A DNA stretch of 64,000 nucleotides from NCBI GenBank assembly GCA_947628305.1, contig CANQZG010000001.1, positions 124,001-188,000 on the forward strand, in the 5' to 3' direction. The position numbers were made by a program, and so were the translations under genes. How positions within the stretch are numbered: the first letter of the stretch is position 1; every line of letters begins with the position of its first letter. Below are positions 54,283-64,000 of this stretch, piece by piece. The notes below the pieces were generated by a model that did not search any database, was not told the origin of the DNA, and saw nothing but the letters and a program-made list of their open reading frames with translations. Source of the stretch: an uncultured Muribaculaceae bacterium (lineage in GTDB: Bacteria > Bacteroidota > Bacteroidia > Bacteroidales > Muribaculaceae).

Positions 54283-56139
54283 TCAAAGAGCGACCTTGGC
54301 GACTCCCGCCTCGCTCTTGACTATCACTACTCCATCAGCCACGACATTGATTGAGCTGACACCTTCGGGACACACGCCTGAATAAAGTACACGCCCTGCG
54401 ATGTCATAGACCACTACACGCGACGCATTGCCAAGCTCGACACCGACTGTGCCGGCGGCCTCTTTCCATACACGCATCACGGCAACTGAATCAGCGACAT
54501 TGTCAGCGACACCTGTGCTTCCGCTCACTTTCTGCAAGTCAGACTCGGCCGAGGTGATTTCACCGATTTCGCCCGAAACAACCGTCTCTGCAAGAGCGAC
54601 AACACCATAACTGTACTCGACGTTGTCGGCAAACTCGGCCATGAAATCGTGGGAAGTCTCACCTGCCTCGGCAGTGGCGACCTCGATTTTATCGGTCACT
54701 ACGTCACCGGCACTCCTCATCTGCGAAACGGTTATACCGTCTACGAATATACGCAGACTTGTCGCTGACGCATCCTTGGTGTACTCCAACTTTATCTTGC
54801 TTTCTGCCGAGCCCTGGGTAAACTCTACGACATAATCCTTGTATTCCTTGGAATCAATCTCAATTTCCTTAGTCTCAATTACATTGTCTTCCTTGTCAAG
54901 AAGATAAGCCTTAGGTTTAGCGCCGGTGGTAAATGTACCGTAGGAACCGCTCTGCAACCTGAATGTCACCGAGAATTTACCGCTATCCTTGCTCAAATCC
55001 AAGGCTGGAGTAGTGACATACGCCACCTCGGCGGTCAACGGATAGAGTCCAATCGCACCTCCGGCCAGGACAAATTCAGTCCCATCCCATCCATCGGCGG
55101 ACGTATAGGTGTTCACATTCATCGAACCAAATTCAGTTGATGATGTCGAGCCAAGAGTCACTTTTGAAAAATCTTCAGTAAAAATGGGCACAAGGCCATC
55201 GGCCTTGAGTGTCTCATGCTTGTACAGATTGACAATATAACCCGATGCATCGGCAACAGCCTCCCAGTTGGCGGTGAAACCTGTGGCTGTCACATTTGAA
55301 GCTGGTTTGACCGCAGGGGCGGCAATCGATGAAATCACCTTGACAACCTTGATTTCATTGGAGTTGTCAGACGTTGCCTCTCCGTTGGTAGAACGGACAA
55401 CGAAATAATATGTCTTGGCGGCATCAAGTCCCGTCACTTTATATGAGGTGACAGTCCCTACATTTTGATTCTCAATGACATATTCCTTTTGGTCTCCCGC
55501 TACATTGTAGGAATATACATCAAGGAAATATCCTGTCGCCCCTGACACCGAACGCCATGTCGCGGTAAAGGAAGTCCCGTCAGCCACCACAGGTTGTGTT
55601 GCTATCGGCGCTGAAAGGAATGAAAGGCTCTGCTCCACCTTCATTGACTTCACAAACATGCCCGATGCCATCAGGAACGGTTCAAGACGAGCCTGGTTTG
55701 AATATCCCGACACGGCAAATATGGCTGACACAGTATGCCATTCGTTATCACTAAGAATCACCATATTGGATGCTGACCCGAACTTCAATGTCACCGCACC
55801 ACCGTAACTGTCCCCGGCCTTGACCTCGGCAGTCACTTTCACAGCACCCTTGCTTGAAGACGCACTGACACTGCGGTAAATATAACCACCGTCCTTGATA
55901 AGGATACATCCTCCGGCCGACATTACATCCTTCTGCGACCAGCTGTAACCGAACAAAGTTGAGAACGAACCAGTCCCGTATGCCGGGAATGCCTCGGGGG
56001 TGGTTTCAGAACCCGCAGTCGCGGTCTCGAAACTCTGTTCCCATACAGTGGTGACATCCTGTGCCGCTGACGTCAGCGGCATCACGGCGCTTGCCGCCGC
56101 GATGAGTGTCATGAATGAAAAGCGTAAAAATTTTGTCAT
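54283..56139 (-). CDS. Secreted fibronectin type III protein with T9SS sorting tail
   Basis: The 618-residue protein has a signal peptide (LRFSFMTLIAAASAVMPLTSAA), a jelly-roll-like domain (~28-170), two fibronectin type III domains (ATWRSVSGATGYFLDVYSYN; ANWEAVADASGYIVNLYKH), a second carbohydrate-binding-like beta domain (~320-480) and a C-terminal sorting domain (RVVVYDIAGRVLYSGVCPEG, GVVIVKSEAGVAKVAL). It lacks a catalytic domain I can name, so it is probably an adhesin or glycan-binding protein. It has its own promoter (56181-56210) and terminator, hence is not part of the ilv transcript around it. Confidence 0.85.
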   Translation of the reverse strand: MTKFLRFSFMTLIAAASAVMPLTSAAQDVTTVWEQSFETATAGSETTPEAFPAYGTGSFSTLFGYSWSQKDVMSAGGCILIKDGGYIYRSVSASSSKGAVKVTAEVKAGDSYGGAVTLKFGSASNMVILSDNEWHTVSAIFAVSGYSNQARLEPFLMASGMFVKSMKVEQSLSFLSAPIATQPVVADGTSFTATWRSVSGATGYFLDVYSYNVAGDQKEYVIENQNVGTVTSYKVTGLDAAKTYYFVVRSTNGEATSDNSNEIKVVKVISSIAAPAVKPASNVTATGFTANWEAVADASGYIVNLYKHETLKADGLVPIFTEDFSKVTLGSTSSTEFGSMNVNTYTSADGWDGTEFVLAGGAIGLYPLTAEVAYVTTPALDLSKDSGKFSVTFRLQSGSYGTFTTGAKPKAYLLDKEDNVIETKEIEIDSKEYKDYVVEFTQGSAESKIKLEYTKDASATSLRIFVDGITVSQMRSAGDVVTDKIEVATAEAGETSHDFMAEFADNVEYSYGVVALAETVVSGEIGEITSAESDLQKVSGSTGVADNVADSVAVMRVWKEAAGTVGVELGNASRVVVYDIAGRVLYSGVCPEGVSSINVVADGVVIVKSEAGVAKVAL

Positions 56140-56180
56140 GAATTAAATTAAAAATGTGATTTATAATGTACTATTCTTCG

Positions 56181-56210
56181 CAAAGATAAACAAAAATCCG
56201 CACAAGACAA
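56181..56210 (-). promoter_or_regulatory. Promoter TTG-N19-TATCTTTG of the fibronectin-type gene
   Basis: On the minus strand, TTG at 56210-56208 and TATCTTTG at 56188-56181; the ATG follows 41 bases on. Confidence 0.7.
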
Positions 56211-56236
56211 CTGATTTGTGACTTTTGTCATTCAAA

Positions 56237-56974
56237 TTATCGTGACACGACTTCAAGCGTTGCCAGGACAAATGTCGCATCATCCCCCTTTATCTCGATG
56301 TGGTGCACTCCGTCATCGCCGGTTTTGCACCTAACCGTCGCATCCTGACCGAAAAGAGCCTCATGATGATAACTGATGTCAAACATTGAGACCCTGTTGG
56401 CATCAAAGAAATCGACAGGCCAATGGTCCAATATCAGTTCGACATAACGCGTCGAGTTAACATGACGGTTGAAGTCTATGTCACATGTGCGGAAACGGTA
56501 GCAATCCTCTCCGTCAGGCTCTTTGACGACCCGAGGCTTAGGACACCTCACGACATCACACACCTTGTCATGGTTTACAGCCTCACCCATACCCTCAATC
56601 ATCGTCAAATCGGCGGGATGGCGCGACTCGACATTGATTGCAATCCACATCGTGCGTGCACGCCCCATTACATTACCCCCGTCATCGGTCATCTCAAAGC
56701 AACGCTCGGAGTACAACCGGGTGACGTTCTCGACCCATGTAGTTAACGAATAATATTCGTTAACCCCGGGCATACGGTCGATTTCAAGTGTCACACGCGA
56801 CAATACCCAGGTGCACCCATATTGACACAGACGGGAATAACCGATGTCAATGGCATTGGCATGTTCGGTCGCCACCTCTATCAGACGCTGCACAAGCGTC
56901 GTCAACGGCATCTCTTTCTGAGCGTTACACTCGGCGGCGGTGAAAAATCGCCTTGAAGTCAACTCCTTAATCAT
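56237..56974 (-). CDS. Acyl-ACP thioesterase
   Basis: The 245-residue protein is a double hot-dog fold thioesterase of the FatA/FatB type: TWVLSRVTLEIDRMPGVNEY in the first half, DIDFNRHVNSTRYVELILDHW in the second with the catalytic Asn/His. It releases fatty acids from acyl carrier protein in the cytoplasm. It overlaps ilvN by 8 bases and so is co-transcribed with ilvD-ilvB-ilvN; this link of branched-chain amino acid genes and a thioesterase is common in Bacteroidales, and may connect branched precursors to branched fatty acids (inference). Confidence 0.9.
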   Translation of the reverse strand: MIKELTSRRFFTAAECNAQKEMPLTTLVQRLIEVATEHANAIDIGYSRLCQYGCTWVLSRVTLEIDRMPGVNEYYSLTTWVENVTRLYSERCFEMTDDGGNVMGRARTMWIAINVESRHPADLTMIEGMGEAVNHDKVCDVVRCPKPRVVKEPDGEDCYRFRTCDIDFNRHVNSTRYVELILDHWPVDFFDANRVSMFDISYHHEALFGQDATVRCKTGDDGVHHIEIKGDDATFVLATLEVVSR

Positions 56975-57521
56975 TTTTCAATTCCTCCAGTCTCTTTCTT
57001 TGTTCGTCAATAAACATCGTCACATATTCGGCGGTCGACTTGGTCACTGCGACACGACCGCTGCGCACATACTGGGTTATACCATACTTCTGCAACTCAT
57101 TGAACAACGCCAGGGTCTCATCCTCATGCCCGGTTTTCTCTATGACGGTGTACTCCCCGGCGATATGCAGCACACGTGCACCGTGGCGGCGTATTATGTC
57201 CTCCACATCGCTTTCGCCGATGAAACGGTCGGTCGGCACTTTATAAAGCGCGATTTCCTGATAGACAATCTCGTCATCGGTATAAAGGAACGACTTGAGC
57301 ACATCGACAAGACGCTCGATTTGCTTCACGACATTCTCCAATGTGGCACGGTCGCTGAAACATGTGATTGTCACCTTATGTACCCCCGGTATGGAACTGG
57401 GACTGCCCGTCAGGCTCTCGATGTTAAGACAACGACGCGTGAATATAATAGAGATACGGTTGAGCAACCCTACCTGGTTCTCGGAGAACACCGTTATCGT
57501 GTATAGTTTCTTTTCATCCAT
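56967..57521 (-). CDS. ilvN: Acetolactate synthase small (regulatory) subunit
   Basis: The 184-residue protein starts with an ACT domain (YTITVFSENQVGLLNRISIIFTR, residues 7-29; NIESLTG follows) and a second ACT-like half. It binds valine and activates or inhibits IlvB. Overlaps of 8 bases with ilvB upstream and 8 with the thioesterase downstream show a tightly coupled operon. Confidence 0.94.
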   Translation of the reverse strand: MDEKKLYTITVFSENQVGLLNRISIIFTRRCLNIESLTGSPSSIPGVHKVTITCFSDRATLENVVKQIERLVDVLKSFLYTDDEIVYQEIALYKVPTDRFIGESDVEDIIRRHGARVLHIAGEYTVIEKTGHEDETLALFNELQKYGITQYVRSGRVAVTKSTAEYVTMFIDEQRKRLEELKND

Positions 57522-59247
57522 TGTCGGGTTGATATTTTTCAGTCGGGTTCAACATTATGGTGTCAACCGCACCGCCAACAGGTGTCATCGGGAACACCTT
57601 GTCGGTCTCGTCAATGTTGACATCGAGCAGAAACGCGCCATCATGTGAGAGCATCGCCGCAATCCCGGCGTCAAGTTCACCCGAGGTGGCCACACGACGA
57701 TAACCGACACCGTAGGCCTCAGCTATCAGGTCAAAACGGGGATTCAACAACGGTGTCTGCGAGAAACGGCTCTTGAAGAACAGTTCCTGCCACTGGCGTA
57801 CATTGCCAAGGAAGCGGTTGTTGAGCAATATAATCTTCACATCGGCGTGATACTCCATGATTGTGCCTAACTCCTGTATCGTCATCTGCAATCCCCCATC
57901 CCCGGTGAACAGGCACACGGTGCGTTCAGGCGCGGCGAGTTTGGCCCCTATGGCGGCCGGAAGCCCGAACCCCATTGTCCCGAGCCCGCCCGAAGTTATG
58001 ATGCTCCTCGGCTCTGTGAATCTGAAATAGCGGGACGAAAACATCTGATTTTGCCCCACATCGGTAACCAACACGGCACGGTCGCCGGTGGCAGCCGACA
58101 CTTTCGATGCCACCTCACCCATCCTCATAGGCCCGTCAGGGTCGCCCGGAGCGGTCGCCGCAAACGAAACCTTCTGACGTTCCACCTCGGCATGCCGTTC
58201 AAAGCTGTTGAGCCACACTTTATGCGACGCTTTGTCTACAAGCGGGAGCAGTCCCGCGAGCACCTCACGTGCATCGCCATGGATATGGACATCGGCCGTG
58301 ACATTCTTGTCAAACTCCGAACTGTCAATATCTATATGTATAATCCGGGCATCAGGGGCATATCTTGAAGTGTCCCCTGTCACTCGGTCGTCAAACCGCA
58401 TCCCGACCGCCACAATCAGGTCGGCGCGGTTAGTGTTGACATTAGGCGCGACATTACCGTGCATCCCGAGCATGCCCATGTAAAGGCGATGGTCGCTCGG
58501 TATCGTCGACAACCCCAGCAGGGTGCATGCGACGGGGATTTCGACCTTTTCAGCGAGCCGACGCAGTTCATCCTCGGCCTGTGAAATCATCACCCCGTGC
58601 CCCGACAAAATCATGGGACGTTGTGACGAATTGATTAATGCCGCGGCACGTTCAAGGTCATCACTCGATACGACAGGATTCGGGTTATAACTCCTTATAT
58701 ACCGGCAAGGGGTGTAATCGTCATCGGTCAACCCGAGCTGCGCGTCCTTGGCGATGTCAAGCACAACAGGGCCGGGACGGCCTGTCGAGGCGATATAGAA
58801 CGCTCGCGCCAACGCCTCATTGAGGTCTTCGGCACGGCGCACCTGGTGAGTCCATTTCGTGATTGGCTGGGTGATACCCACCACATCGATTTCCTGAAAC
58901 GCGTCACTGCCAAGGAAATTGACAGCGACCTGCCCGGTAATCACCACCAACGGAGTGGAATCGGCGTATGCATCGGCAAGGCCGGTGACTACATTGGATG
59001 CCGCCGGGCCCGATGTCACAATCACCACGCCGGTCTTTCCCGAAACACGGGCATACCCCTGAGCGGCATGAATCGCTCCTTGTTCGTGGCGAGCGAGAAT
59101 GTGCCGCAGACGGTCGGTGTAGTCATACAGCTTGTCATATACGGGCAGAATCGCACCGCCCGGATAGCCGAACACCGTATCGACCCCCTCTGCCAATAAT
59201 CCGCGGAATATCGCCTCCGCCCCTGTAATACGTTTTGTCATAATCAT
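57514..59247 (-). CDS. ilvB: Acetolactate synthase large (catalytic) subunit
   Basis: The 577-residue protein is a ThDP enzyme: catalytic Glu in [15 protein letters not shown] near residue 55, FAD-binding middle domain, and the ThDP-Mg motif [19 protein letters not shown]...LLNN near 447-475. It condenses pyruvate to acetolactate (valine, leucine) or with 2-oxobutyrate (isoleucine). The start at 59247 overlaps the ilvD stop by 4 bases (ATGA); an ATG two codons downstream is an alternative. Confidence 0.95.
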   Translation of the reverse strand: MIMTKRITGAEAIFRGLLAEGVDTVFGYPGGAILPVYDKLYDYTDRLRHILARHEQGAIHAAQGYARVSGKTGVVIVTSGPAASNVVTGLADAYADSTPLVVITGQVAVNFLGSDAFQEIDVVGITQPITKWTHQVRRAEDLNEALARAFYIASTGRPGPVVLDIAKDAQLGLTDDDYTPCRYIRSYNPNPVVSSDDLERAAALINSSQRPMILSGHGVMISQAEDELRRLAEKVEIPVACTLLGLSTIPSDHRLYMGMLGMHGNVAPNVNTNRADLIVAVGMRFDDRVTGDTSRYAPDARIIHIDIDSSEFDKNVTADVHIHGDAREVLAGLLPLVDKASHKVWLNSFERHAEVERQKVSFAATAPGDPDGPMRMGEVASKVSAATGDRAVLVTDVGQNQMFSSRYFRFTEPRSIITSGGLGTMGFGLPAAIGAKLAAPERTVCLFTGDGGLQMTIQELGTIMEYHADVKIILLNNRFLGNVRQWQELFFKSRFSQTPLLNPRFDLIAEAYGVGYRRVATSGELDAGIAAMLSHDGAFLLDVNIDETDKVFPMTPVGGAVDTIMLNPTEKYQPDNG

Positions 59248-61088
59248 ATATCTTTACGCACTCCGCCCTTGTCGGCCGATGTCACCATCGAGGCGTATGC
59301 CCTCAACGCCCTTGACACCTCGCGAACGCGACGGTGCGGTGTGAACGCCGCGTTACCGCGTGCAATCTCCTCGTCTCGACGAGCCTCAATTTCGGCGTCA
59401 GTCAGTTCTACGTTTATAGTCCTCGCAGGGATATCGATTGTAACAATATCACCGTCACGCAACAGCCCCACCGCGCCACCGGCGGCCGCCTCGGGCGATA
59501 TATGCCCGATTGACAGCCCCGACGTGCCCCCGGAGAAACGCCCGTCAGTAATCAGGGCGCACTCCTTGCCGAGGTGTTTGCTTTTTATATAACTCGTCGG
59601 ATAGAGCATCTCCTGCATGCCCGGACCTCCCTTTGGCCCCTCATGCGTTATCACCACGACATCACCCGCTTTCACTTTGTCCTGAAGAATCGCCTCCACG
59701 GCCTCATCCTGTGACTCATACACCTTGGCCGGACCGCTGAAACGGAATATCTTCTCGTCCACCCCGGCGGTCTTAACCACACACCCGTCAACGGCGATGT
59801 TACCGTGAAGGACCGCGAGACCGCCATCCTTGACGTATGCGTGTTCAATATCACGTACACAGCCATGTTCCCGGTCGGTGTCAAGCGTGCCATAATAGGT
59901 CATCTGCGAGGCCATTTCGGTCGAATGCCGCCCGGCGGGCGCACTTTTCCATAACTCGTCAGCCTCATCACTGAAATGACCGCCACCGATGGCATAACGG
60001 TCAATCGCCTCGCCGAGGGTCATAGCATCGACACGCCTCACAGCCATGTCGAGCAAACCGCCGTCGGCAAGTTGCTTCATTATTGTCAGAATGCCACCGG
60101 CACGGTTGACATCCTCGATATGATAGTTTGAATTAGGTGCGACCTTGCACAATACAGGTGTACGCCGCGACAGCATGTCAATGTCATCAATCGTGAAATC
60201 GGCACCCGCTTCATTGGCAATCGCAAGCAGATGTAACACAGTGTTGGTGGAACCGCCCATCGCGATGTCAAGTGTCATTGCATTCAACATCGCTTCACGG
60301 GTGGCGATATTACGGGGAAGGACTGAAACGTCACCGTCACGGTAATAAGCGAATGCGTTCGCCACTATCTGGCGTGCAGCCTTGATAAACAAAGCCTTGC
60401 GGTTGACATGGGTCGCAACTACCGTCCCGTTGCCGGGCAACGCCAGGCCAATCGCCTCGTTGAGCGAGTTCATCGAATTGGCGGTGAACATTCCCGAGCA
60501 TGAACCACACGTGGGGCATCCTTGACGTTCAAGCAGCGCGACAGTCCCGTCATCGACACTCTCGTCAGCCGACTCCACCATTATGTCCACCAAGTCCACA
60601 CGCCGGTCGCCGACACGCCCGGCCTCCATAGGCCCGCCCGAGACAAATATTGCCGGTATATTAAGACGCATCGCAGCCATGAGCATTCCCGGTGTAACCT
60701 TGTCACAGTTGGAAATGCACACCATCGCGTCGGCCTTATGGGCGTTCACCATGTATTCAACCGAGTCGGCAATAAGGTCTCGGGACGGAAGCGAATACAA
60801 CATCCCGTCATGCCCCATGGCGATGCCGTCGTCTATGGCAATCGTGTTGAACTCGGCCGCGAAACAGCCGAGACGTTCGATTTCGGCCTTGACAACCTGC
60901 CCGATTTCATGGAGATGGGTGTGACCCGGCACAAACTGTGTGAACGAATTGACAACCGCTATCACAGGCCGTCCCATCTGCTCCTCCTTCATCCCGTTGG
61001 CACGCCAGAGAGCACGCGCCCCGGCCATGCGCCGCCCGACTGTGCTCGCCTCGCTACGCAACCGATTCTTATATTCTTCTTTTATCAC
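59244..61088 (-). CDS. ilvD: Dihydroxy-acid dehydratase
   Basis: The 614-residue protein carries the Fe-S cluster cysteines in [13 protein letters not shown] and [18 protein letters not shown], and the conserved [17 protein letters not shown] stretch near residue 480. It dehydrates dihydroxyisovalerate and dihydroxymethylvalerate. It is the first gene of the ilvDBN-thioesterase operon and has a full promoter at 61150-61181. I see no leader peptide or T-box that would suggest attenuation. Confidence 0.96.
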   Translation of the reverse strand: MIKEEYKNRLRSEASTVGRRMAGARALWRANGMKEEQMGRPVIAVVNSFTQFVPGHTHLHEIGQVVKAEIERLGCFAAEFNTIAIDDGIAMGHDGMLYSLPSRDLIADSVEYMVNAHKADAMVCISNCDKVTPGMLMAAMRLNIPAIFVSGGPMEAGRVGDRRVDLVDIMVESADESVDDGTVALLERQGCPTCGSCSGMFTANSMNSLNEAIGLALPGNGTVVATHVNRKALFIKAARQIVANAFAYYRDGDVSVLPRNIATREAMLNAMTLDIAMGGSTNTVLHLLAIANEAGADFTIDDIDMLSRRTPVLCKVAPNSNYHIEDVNRAGGILTIMKQLADGGLLDMAVRRVDAMTLGEAIDRYAIGGGHFSDEADELWKSAPAGRHSTEMASQMTYYGTLDTDREHGCVRDIEHAYVKDGGLAVLHGNIAVDGCVVKTAGVDEKIFRFSGPAKVYESQDEAVEAILQDKVKAGDVVVITHEGPKGGPGMQEMLYPTSYIKSKHLGKECALITDGRFSGGTSGLSIGHISPEAAAGGAVGLLRDGDIVTIDIPARTINVELTDAEIEARRDEEIARGNAAFTPHRRVREVSRALRAYASMVTSADKGGVRKDI

Positions 61089-61149
61089 GTTCTTGACGTT
61101 ATTATTGAATTCTTTTTATCAATATGTACCTATGGCATCAAAATTTCGA

Positions 61150-61181
61150 CAAAATTATCGCAAAATCGCCACATACACAAA
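61150..61181 (-). promoter_or_regulatory. Promoter TTTG-N20-TAATTTTG of the ilvDBN operon
   Basis: On the minus strand, TTTG at 61181-61178 and TAATTTTG at 61157-61150 with a 20-base spacer; the ATG of ilvD follows 61 bases on. Confidence 0.8.
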
Positions 61182-61298
61182 TAAATGCACAACATCCCAC
61201 CCCCTGTGCATCCATCGTTTTTTCAACACGGGTGCTCGAATGTCAAAATAAATCGTTAAATTTGTTGCATTACAACCAATCGACAGAACGACAACGAC

Positions 61299-62234
61299 AT
61301 GACAATCACATCCCTTTTCAGTGGAGCAGGAGGTCTTGACCTCGGCCTAATCCAAGCCGGGAATCACGTCATCTGGGCCAACGACATCGACCCGGACGCC
61401 GTTTCCACCTACCGCCATAACATCGGGACTCATATTTCTTGTTGTGACATAAAGGATGTCGACATTAAAAGTATTCCCCACTCTGATGTCATTGTTGGAG
61501 GATTTCCTTGCCAAGGATTCTCTATTGCAAACCTAAAAAGAGATGTGAACGATGAAAGAAACGCCCTATACCATTTTTTTCATTCCATCGTAGAGCGTTT
61601 ACAGCCTAAATTCTTTATTGCCGAGAATGTGAAAGGGATACTTAGCTTAGGTAATGGGGCAATTGTCAAGCAAATATTAACAGACTTCAGCGATGCTGGT
61701 TATATAGTGGATATTCACAAAGTAAATGTCGCTGACTATGGCGTACCTCAACACCGAGAAAGAGTAATTTTTATCGGACAAAGAGTTGACCTATCTCATG
61801 AAATGCTATTCAAATTTCCACGTCCCACTCATTCCAACGGGAAAAACGGCACAAAGTGGATATCAATGAAGACCGCTTTATCTCATGTTCCAGTTGATTA
61901 TGACGCGACAAAAGACCCGAATAATTATGGGTCTGCCTATAAATTCAAAGAACGAAATTTCACTGCCCATCGAGCATCTGACCCTGACAAGCCATCTCCA
62001 ACCATTCTTGCAAGAGGGAACGGGAAAGGCGGAGTCTGCGCAATTCCTCATTACAATGGCGAACGTCGCCTGACGATACGAGAGAGCGCAACCATACAAA
62101 CGTTCCCAATGGACTTCATTTTTCACGGGAAAATGGGAAGTTGTTATCGGCAAATCGGAAATGCAGTCCCTGTTCTTTTCGCCAAAATTCTTGGCGAAGA
62201 ATTAATCAGATTAGAACATACGGTTTTATCATGA
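61299..62234 (+). CDS. DNA cytosine-C5 methyltransferase, first of a tandem pair
   Basis: The 311-residue protein has all main m5C motifs: FSGAGGLDLGL (I), GGFPCQGFS with the catalytic Cys (IV), AENVKG (VI), DYGVPQHRERVIFIG (VIII), and RQIGNAVPV (X). The target recognition region (~170-240) differs from that of the next gene. A -7 box TAAATTTG is at 61257-61264. It is AT-rich compared with the ilv genes, and with the two following genes forms what looks like a type IIS-like restriction-modification module. Its stop overlaps the next start by 4 bases. Confidence 0.93.
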   Translation: MTITSLFSGAGGLDLGLIQAGNHVIWANDIDPDAVSTYRHNIGTHISCCDIKDVDIKSIPHSDVIVGGFPCQGFSIANLKRDVNDERNALYHFFHSIVERLQPKFFIAENVKGILSLGNGAIVKQILTDFSDAGYIVDIHKVNVADYGVPQHRERVIFIGQRVDLSHEMLFKFPRPTHSNGKNGTKWISMKTALSHVPVDYDATKDPNNYGSAYKFKERNFTAHRASDPDKPSPTILARGNGKGGVCAIPHYNGERRLTIRESATIQTFPMDFIFHGKMGSCYRQIGNAVPVLFAKILGEELIRLEHTVLS

Positions 62235-63169
62235 ACGTCGTTTCCCTTTTCAGCGGTGCTGGTGGTTTGGACTTAGGGTTCATTCTCGCAGGCCACAATG
62301 TGATATGGGCCAACGATATTTACTCCGATGCTGTCAAAACATATCGTAACAACATTGGCAATCACATCGTAGAAAAAGATATAAAGGATATCCCATCGAA
62401 AGAGATTCCATCGGCAGACATAATAATCGGAGGATTCCCTTGCCAAGGGTTTTCCGTTGCAAATATCAAAAGGCACACCAACGATTCCCGGAATGCACTA
62501 TATCGAGAATTATTACGGGTCATTATCGACAAACAGCCAAAATACTTTCTCGCAGAAAATGTCAAGGGTATTTTATCCCTCGACAAAGGGTCTGTCTTTT
62601 CTATGATTATTTCTGATTTCACTAACGCAGGATACAATGTTTCATATCAAGTACTGAATTCCGCCGACTATGGAGTGCCCCAAAAAAGAGAACGAGTCAT
62701 AATCATAGGAGTACGTAAAGACTTGACATATCAATATGTATTCCCTGAAAAAACACATTCACCAGATGGCTCTGACAATAAGTCAAAATGGGTCTCTATC
62801 AAGGATGCCTTGGCTATTTATCCTGACCCCGATACTCCTAACGACATTCCCAATCATACATATTCTAAATATAAACTTAATTTCAATGGCTATATAGGAC
62901 ATCGAAAACTCGACCCCAACAAACCGGCACCGACCGTCACTGCTCGAGGAGACAGCAAAGGTGGCGTCGTCATATTGCCACATCCGAATGGATTACGGAG
63001 AATGACCTGCCGAGAATTGGCTACAGTACAATCGTTCCCCTCTGATTTCATTTTCTTTGGCAATAATTCATCTATATATAGGCAAATAGGAAATGCTGTT
63101 CCTGTGAAATTAGCAATAACGATAGCCAAACAGTTCAACCTTATTGAACATGACAACGATAAATCTTGA
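62231..63169 (+). CDS. DNA cytosine-C5 methyltransferase, second of a tandem pair
   Basis: The start at 62231 overlaps the previous stop (ATGA) and begins with motif I (VVSLFSGAGGLDLGF); a longer frame upstream belongs to the previous gene. The 312-residue protein shows GGFPCQGFS, AENVKG, DYGVPQKRERVIIIG and RQIGNAVPV. It is clearly paralogous to the first methylase but with a different recognition region. Two C5 methylases are needed when a recognition site is asymmetric, one per strand, as in HgaI-type systems. The next gene starts 20 bases before this stop. Confidence 0.93.
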   Translation: MNVVSLFSGAGGLDLGFILAGHNVIWANDIYSDAVKTYRNNIGNHIVEKDIKDIPSKEIPSADIIIGGFPCQGFSVANIKRHTNDSRNALYRELLRVIIDKQPKYFLAENVKGILSLDKGSVFSMIISDFTNAGYNVSYQVLNSADYGVPQKRERVIIIGVRKDLTYQYVFPEKTHSPDGSDNKSKWVSIKDALAIYPDPDTPNDIPNHTYSKYKLNFNGYIGHRKLDPNKPAPTVTARGDSKGGVVILPHPNGLRRMTCRELATVQSFPSDFIFFGNNSSIYRQIGNAVPVKLAITIAKQFNLIEHDNDKS

Positions 63170-64000
63170 AAATTATGTTCCATCGCTTCCATTTCCCGGA
63201 TTCAAATGGAAATGGGCATGTTACGCTTGTACCGAGGGATTAAACGACCCTGTAGTACTTTTGGGGGTTCTTTTTAGAATGGCTAAACTCGAAGGCCGAT
63301 ATAAATACAGTTCGGAAGCGTTTGCCAAAGAATTAATCCAATTATCAAACGACATCAAGGATTCCGGCATCAATGTAGACCTTGAACATCGCGTAGGAGA
63401 ACGCAATATCATACGGAATTCAGGTCAATATTGGAAAGCATTGAATTTAATTCCGACCGAAAGGACTGGAGGAATGATAAGACTTACACCTTTTGGACGA
63501 AAGGTGGCAAACCACGTTATTTCACAAACCGAATTTTCAGCAGAAACCATTCTGACTTTCACATTGCCCAATCGCGCAATGAGCGACAAAGAGCAAGAAC
63601 CATGGAAAAATGCGGGATTAATTTTATATCCGCTACGGCTAATTTTGTCTATAATCTATAACCTATCGCAGATTGACAACACCCAGGCATTTTTAACCCC
63701 CGAAGAATTATCTAAAATTATAATTCCCTTATCAGGAGTTAATGGTCAACCCATTAAGACATATACCGATTGCGTCTTATTATTCCGCGAGAACAGACTT
63801 GACATACGACATTGGCCCAACTGTTGTAAAGATGCCAATGATTTCAGAATGGCCCGCGAGTTTTTGCTTTTCCTATCAAACTACGGCTATTTGATTAAGA
63901 CCGAGGCCGAAAATAGAGAATCTGAAAAATATATTTTCAACTTCAATATAAAACAAGAGATAGTTGCAATTTTAAAAGCGAAACGGCAGACAGTATCCGC
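63150..64000 (+). CDS. Probable restriction endonuclease of the C5-methylase module, 3' truncated by the window
   Basis: An open frame runs from the ATG at 63150 to the window end (283 complete codons), beginning MTTINLENYVPSLPFPGF. It starts 20 bases inside the second methylase gene, so it is part of the same operon. No family is certain: the layout, with a helical N-terminus, LTPFGRKVANHV near residue 112 and LSQIDNTQAFLTPEELSKII, recalls winged-helix DNA-reading parts of AlwI-like type IIS nucleases; a catalytic PD-(D/E)xK core would be past the window end. Context makes a nuclease the likeliest role. Confidence 0.6.
   Translation, partial: MTTINLENYVPSLPFPGFKWKWACYACTEGLNDPVVLLGVLFRMAKLEGRYKYSSEAFAKELIQLSNDIKDSGINVDLEHRVGERNIIRNSGQYWKALNLIPTERTGGMIRLTPFGRKVANHVISQTEFSAETILTFTLPNRAMSDKEQEPWKNAGLILYPLRLILSIIYNLSQIDNTQAFLTPEELSKIIIPLSGVNGQPIKTYTDCVLLFRENRLDIRHWPNCCKDANDFRMAREFLLFLSNYGYLIKTEAENRESEKYIFNFNIKQEIVAILKAKRQTVS

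Noticed and set aside
61089..61298. T-box or leader-peptide attenuator for the ilv operon
   Set aside because: No run of Ile, Val or Leu codons and no T-box sequence; only a standard promoter is visible.

Overview
The window is chromosomal DNA of a Bacteroidales bacterium, most likely of the Muribaculaceae (Duncaniella/Muribaculum-like). That placement is inferred from gene content: a SusD-type glycan-uptake protein, type IX secretion (T9SS) C-terminal sorting tails, BspA-like leucine-rich repeats, a TamL/TamB pair, a NagB-like/PIG-L fusion, methylmalonyl-CoA mutase for propionate metabolism, and several promoters of the Bacteroidetes form TTTG-N19-21-TAnnTTTG. No rRNA, tRNA, CRISPR array or complete mobile element was recognised.

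Layout. 1-5.3 kb: the end of a polysaccharide-utilisation locus (5'-truncated SusD, a surface lipoprotein, a secreted alpha/alpha-toroid protein behind a LacI-type operator). 5.9-11.7 kb: a MacB-like ABC efflux operon (ATPase, two paralogous permeases, HlyD adaptor, TolC channel), split by a 199-bp near-palindrome. 11.7-15.6 kb: a glycosyltransferase, a phosphoethanolamine-transferase-like enzyme and a DUF4143 ATPase. 15.8-19.8 kb: mutA-mutB. 19.9-26.3 kb: an accessory patch with a 993-aa beta-helix protein and two T9SS cargo proteins of mosaic composition. 26.4-33.5 kb: tamB-tamL. 33.6-36.9 kb: a NagB-like/PIG-L fusion and a true nagB. 37-38.7 kb: a DpnII-type GATC restriction-modification system. 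39-44.4 kb: lpxH, a DUF59 gene, an esterase, an EamA transporter, a beta-helix lipoprotein and an outer-membrane beta-barrel. 44.5-49.2 kb: an orphan small gene plus a two-gene phage-like cassette (terminase large subunit and a 796-aa virion-like protein). 49.4-61.1 kb: a TPR protein and the branched-chain amino acid genes ilvC and ilvD-ilvB-ilvN-thioesterase, separated by two T9SS proteins. 61.3-64 kb: a second restriction-modification module with two cytosine-C5 methyltransferases and a partial third gene.

Two observations stand out. First, I found no GATC in the 64 kb, where about 250 would be expected for equal base use; the window itself encodes a GATC-specific DpnII-type system. Second, an isolated terminase gene with all its ATPase and nuclease motifs intact is translationally coupled to a large virion-like protein and sits behind a host-type promoter, with no capsid, portal or integrase gene in view. 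This may be a domesticated phage-derived function.
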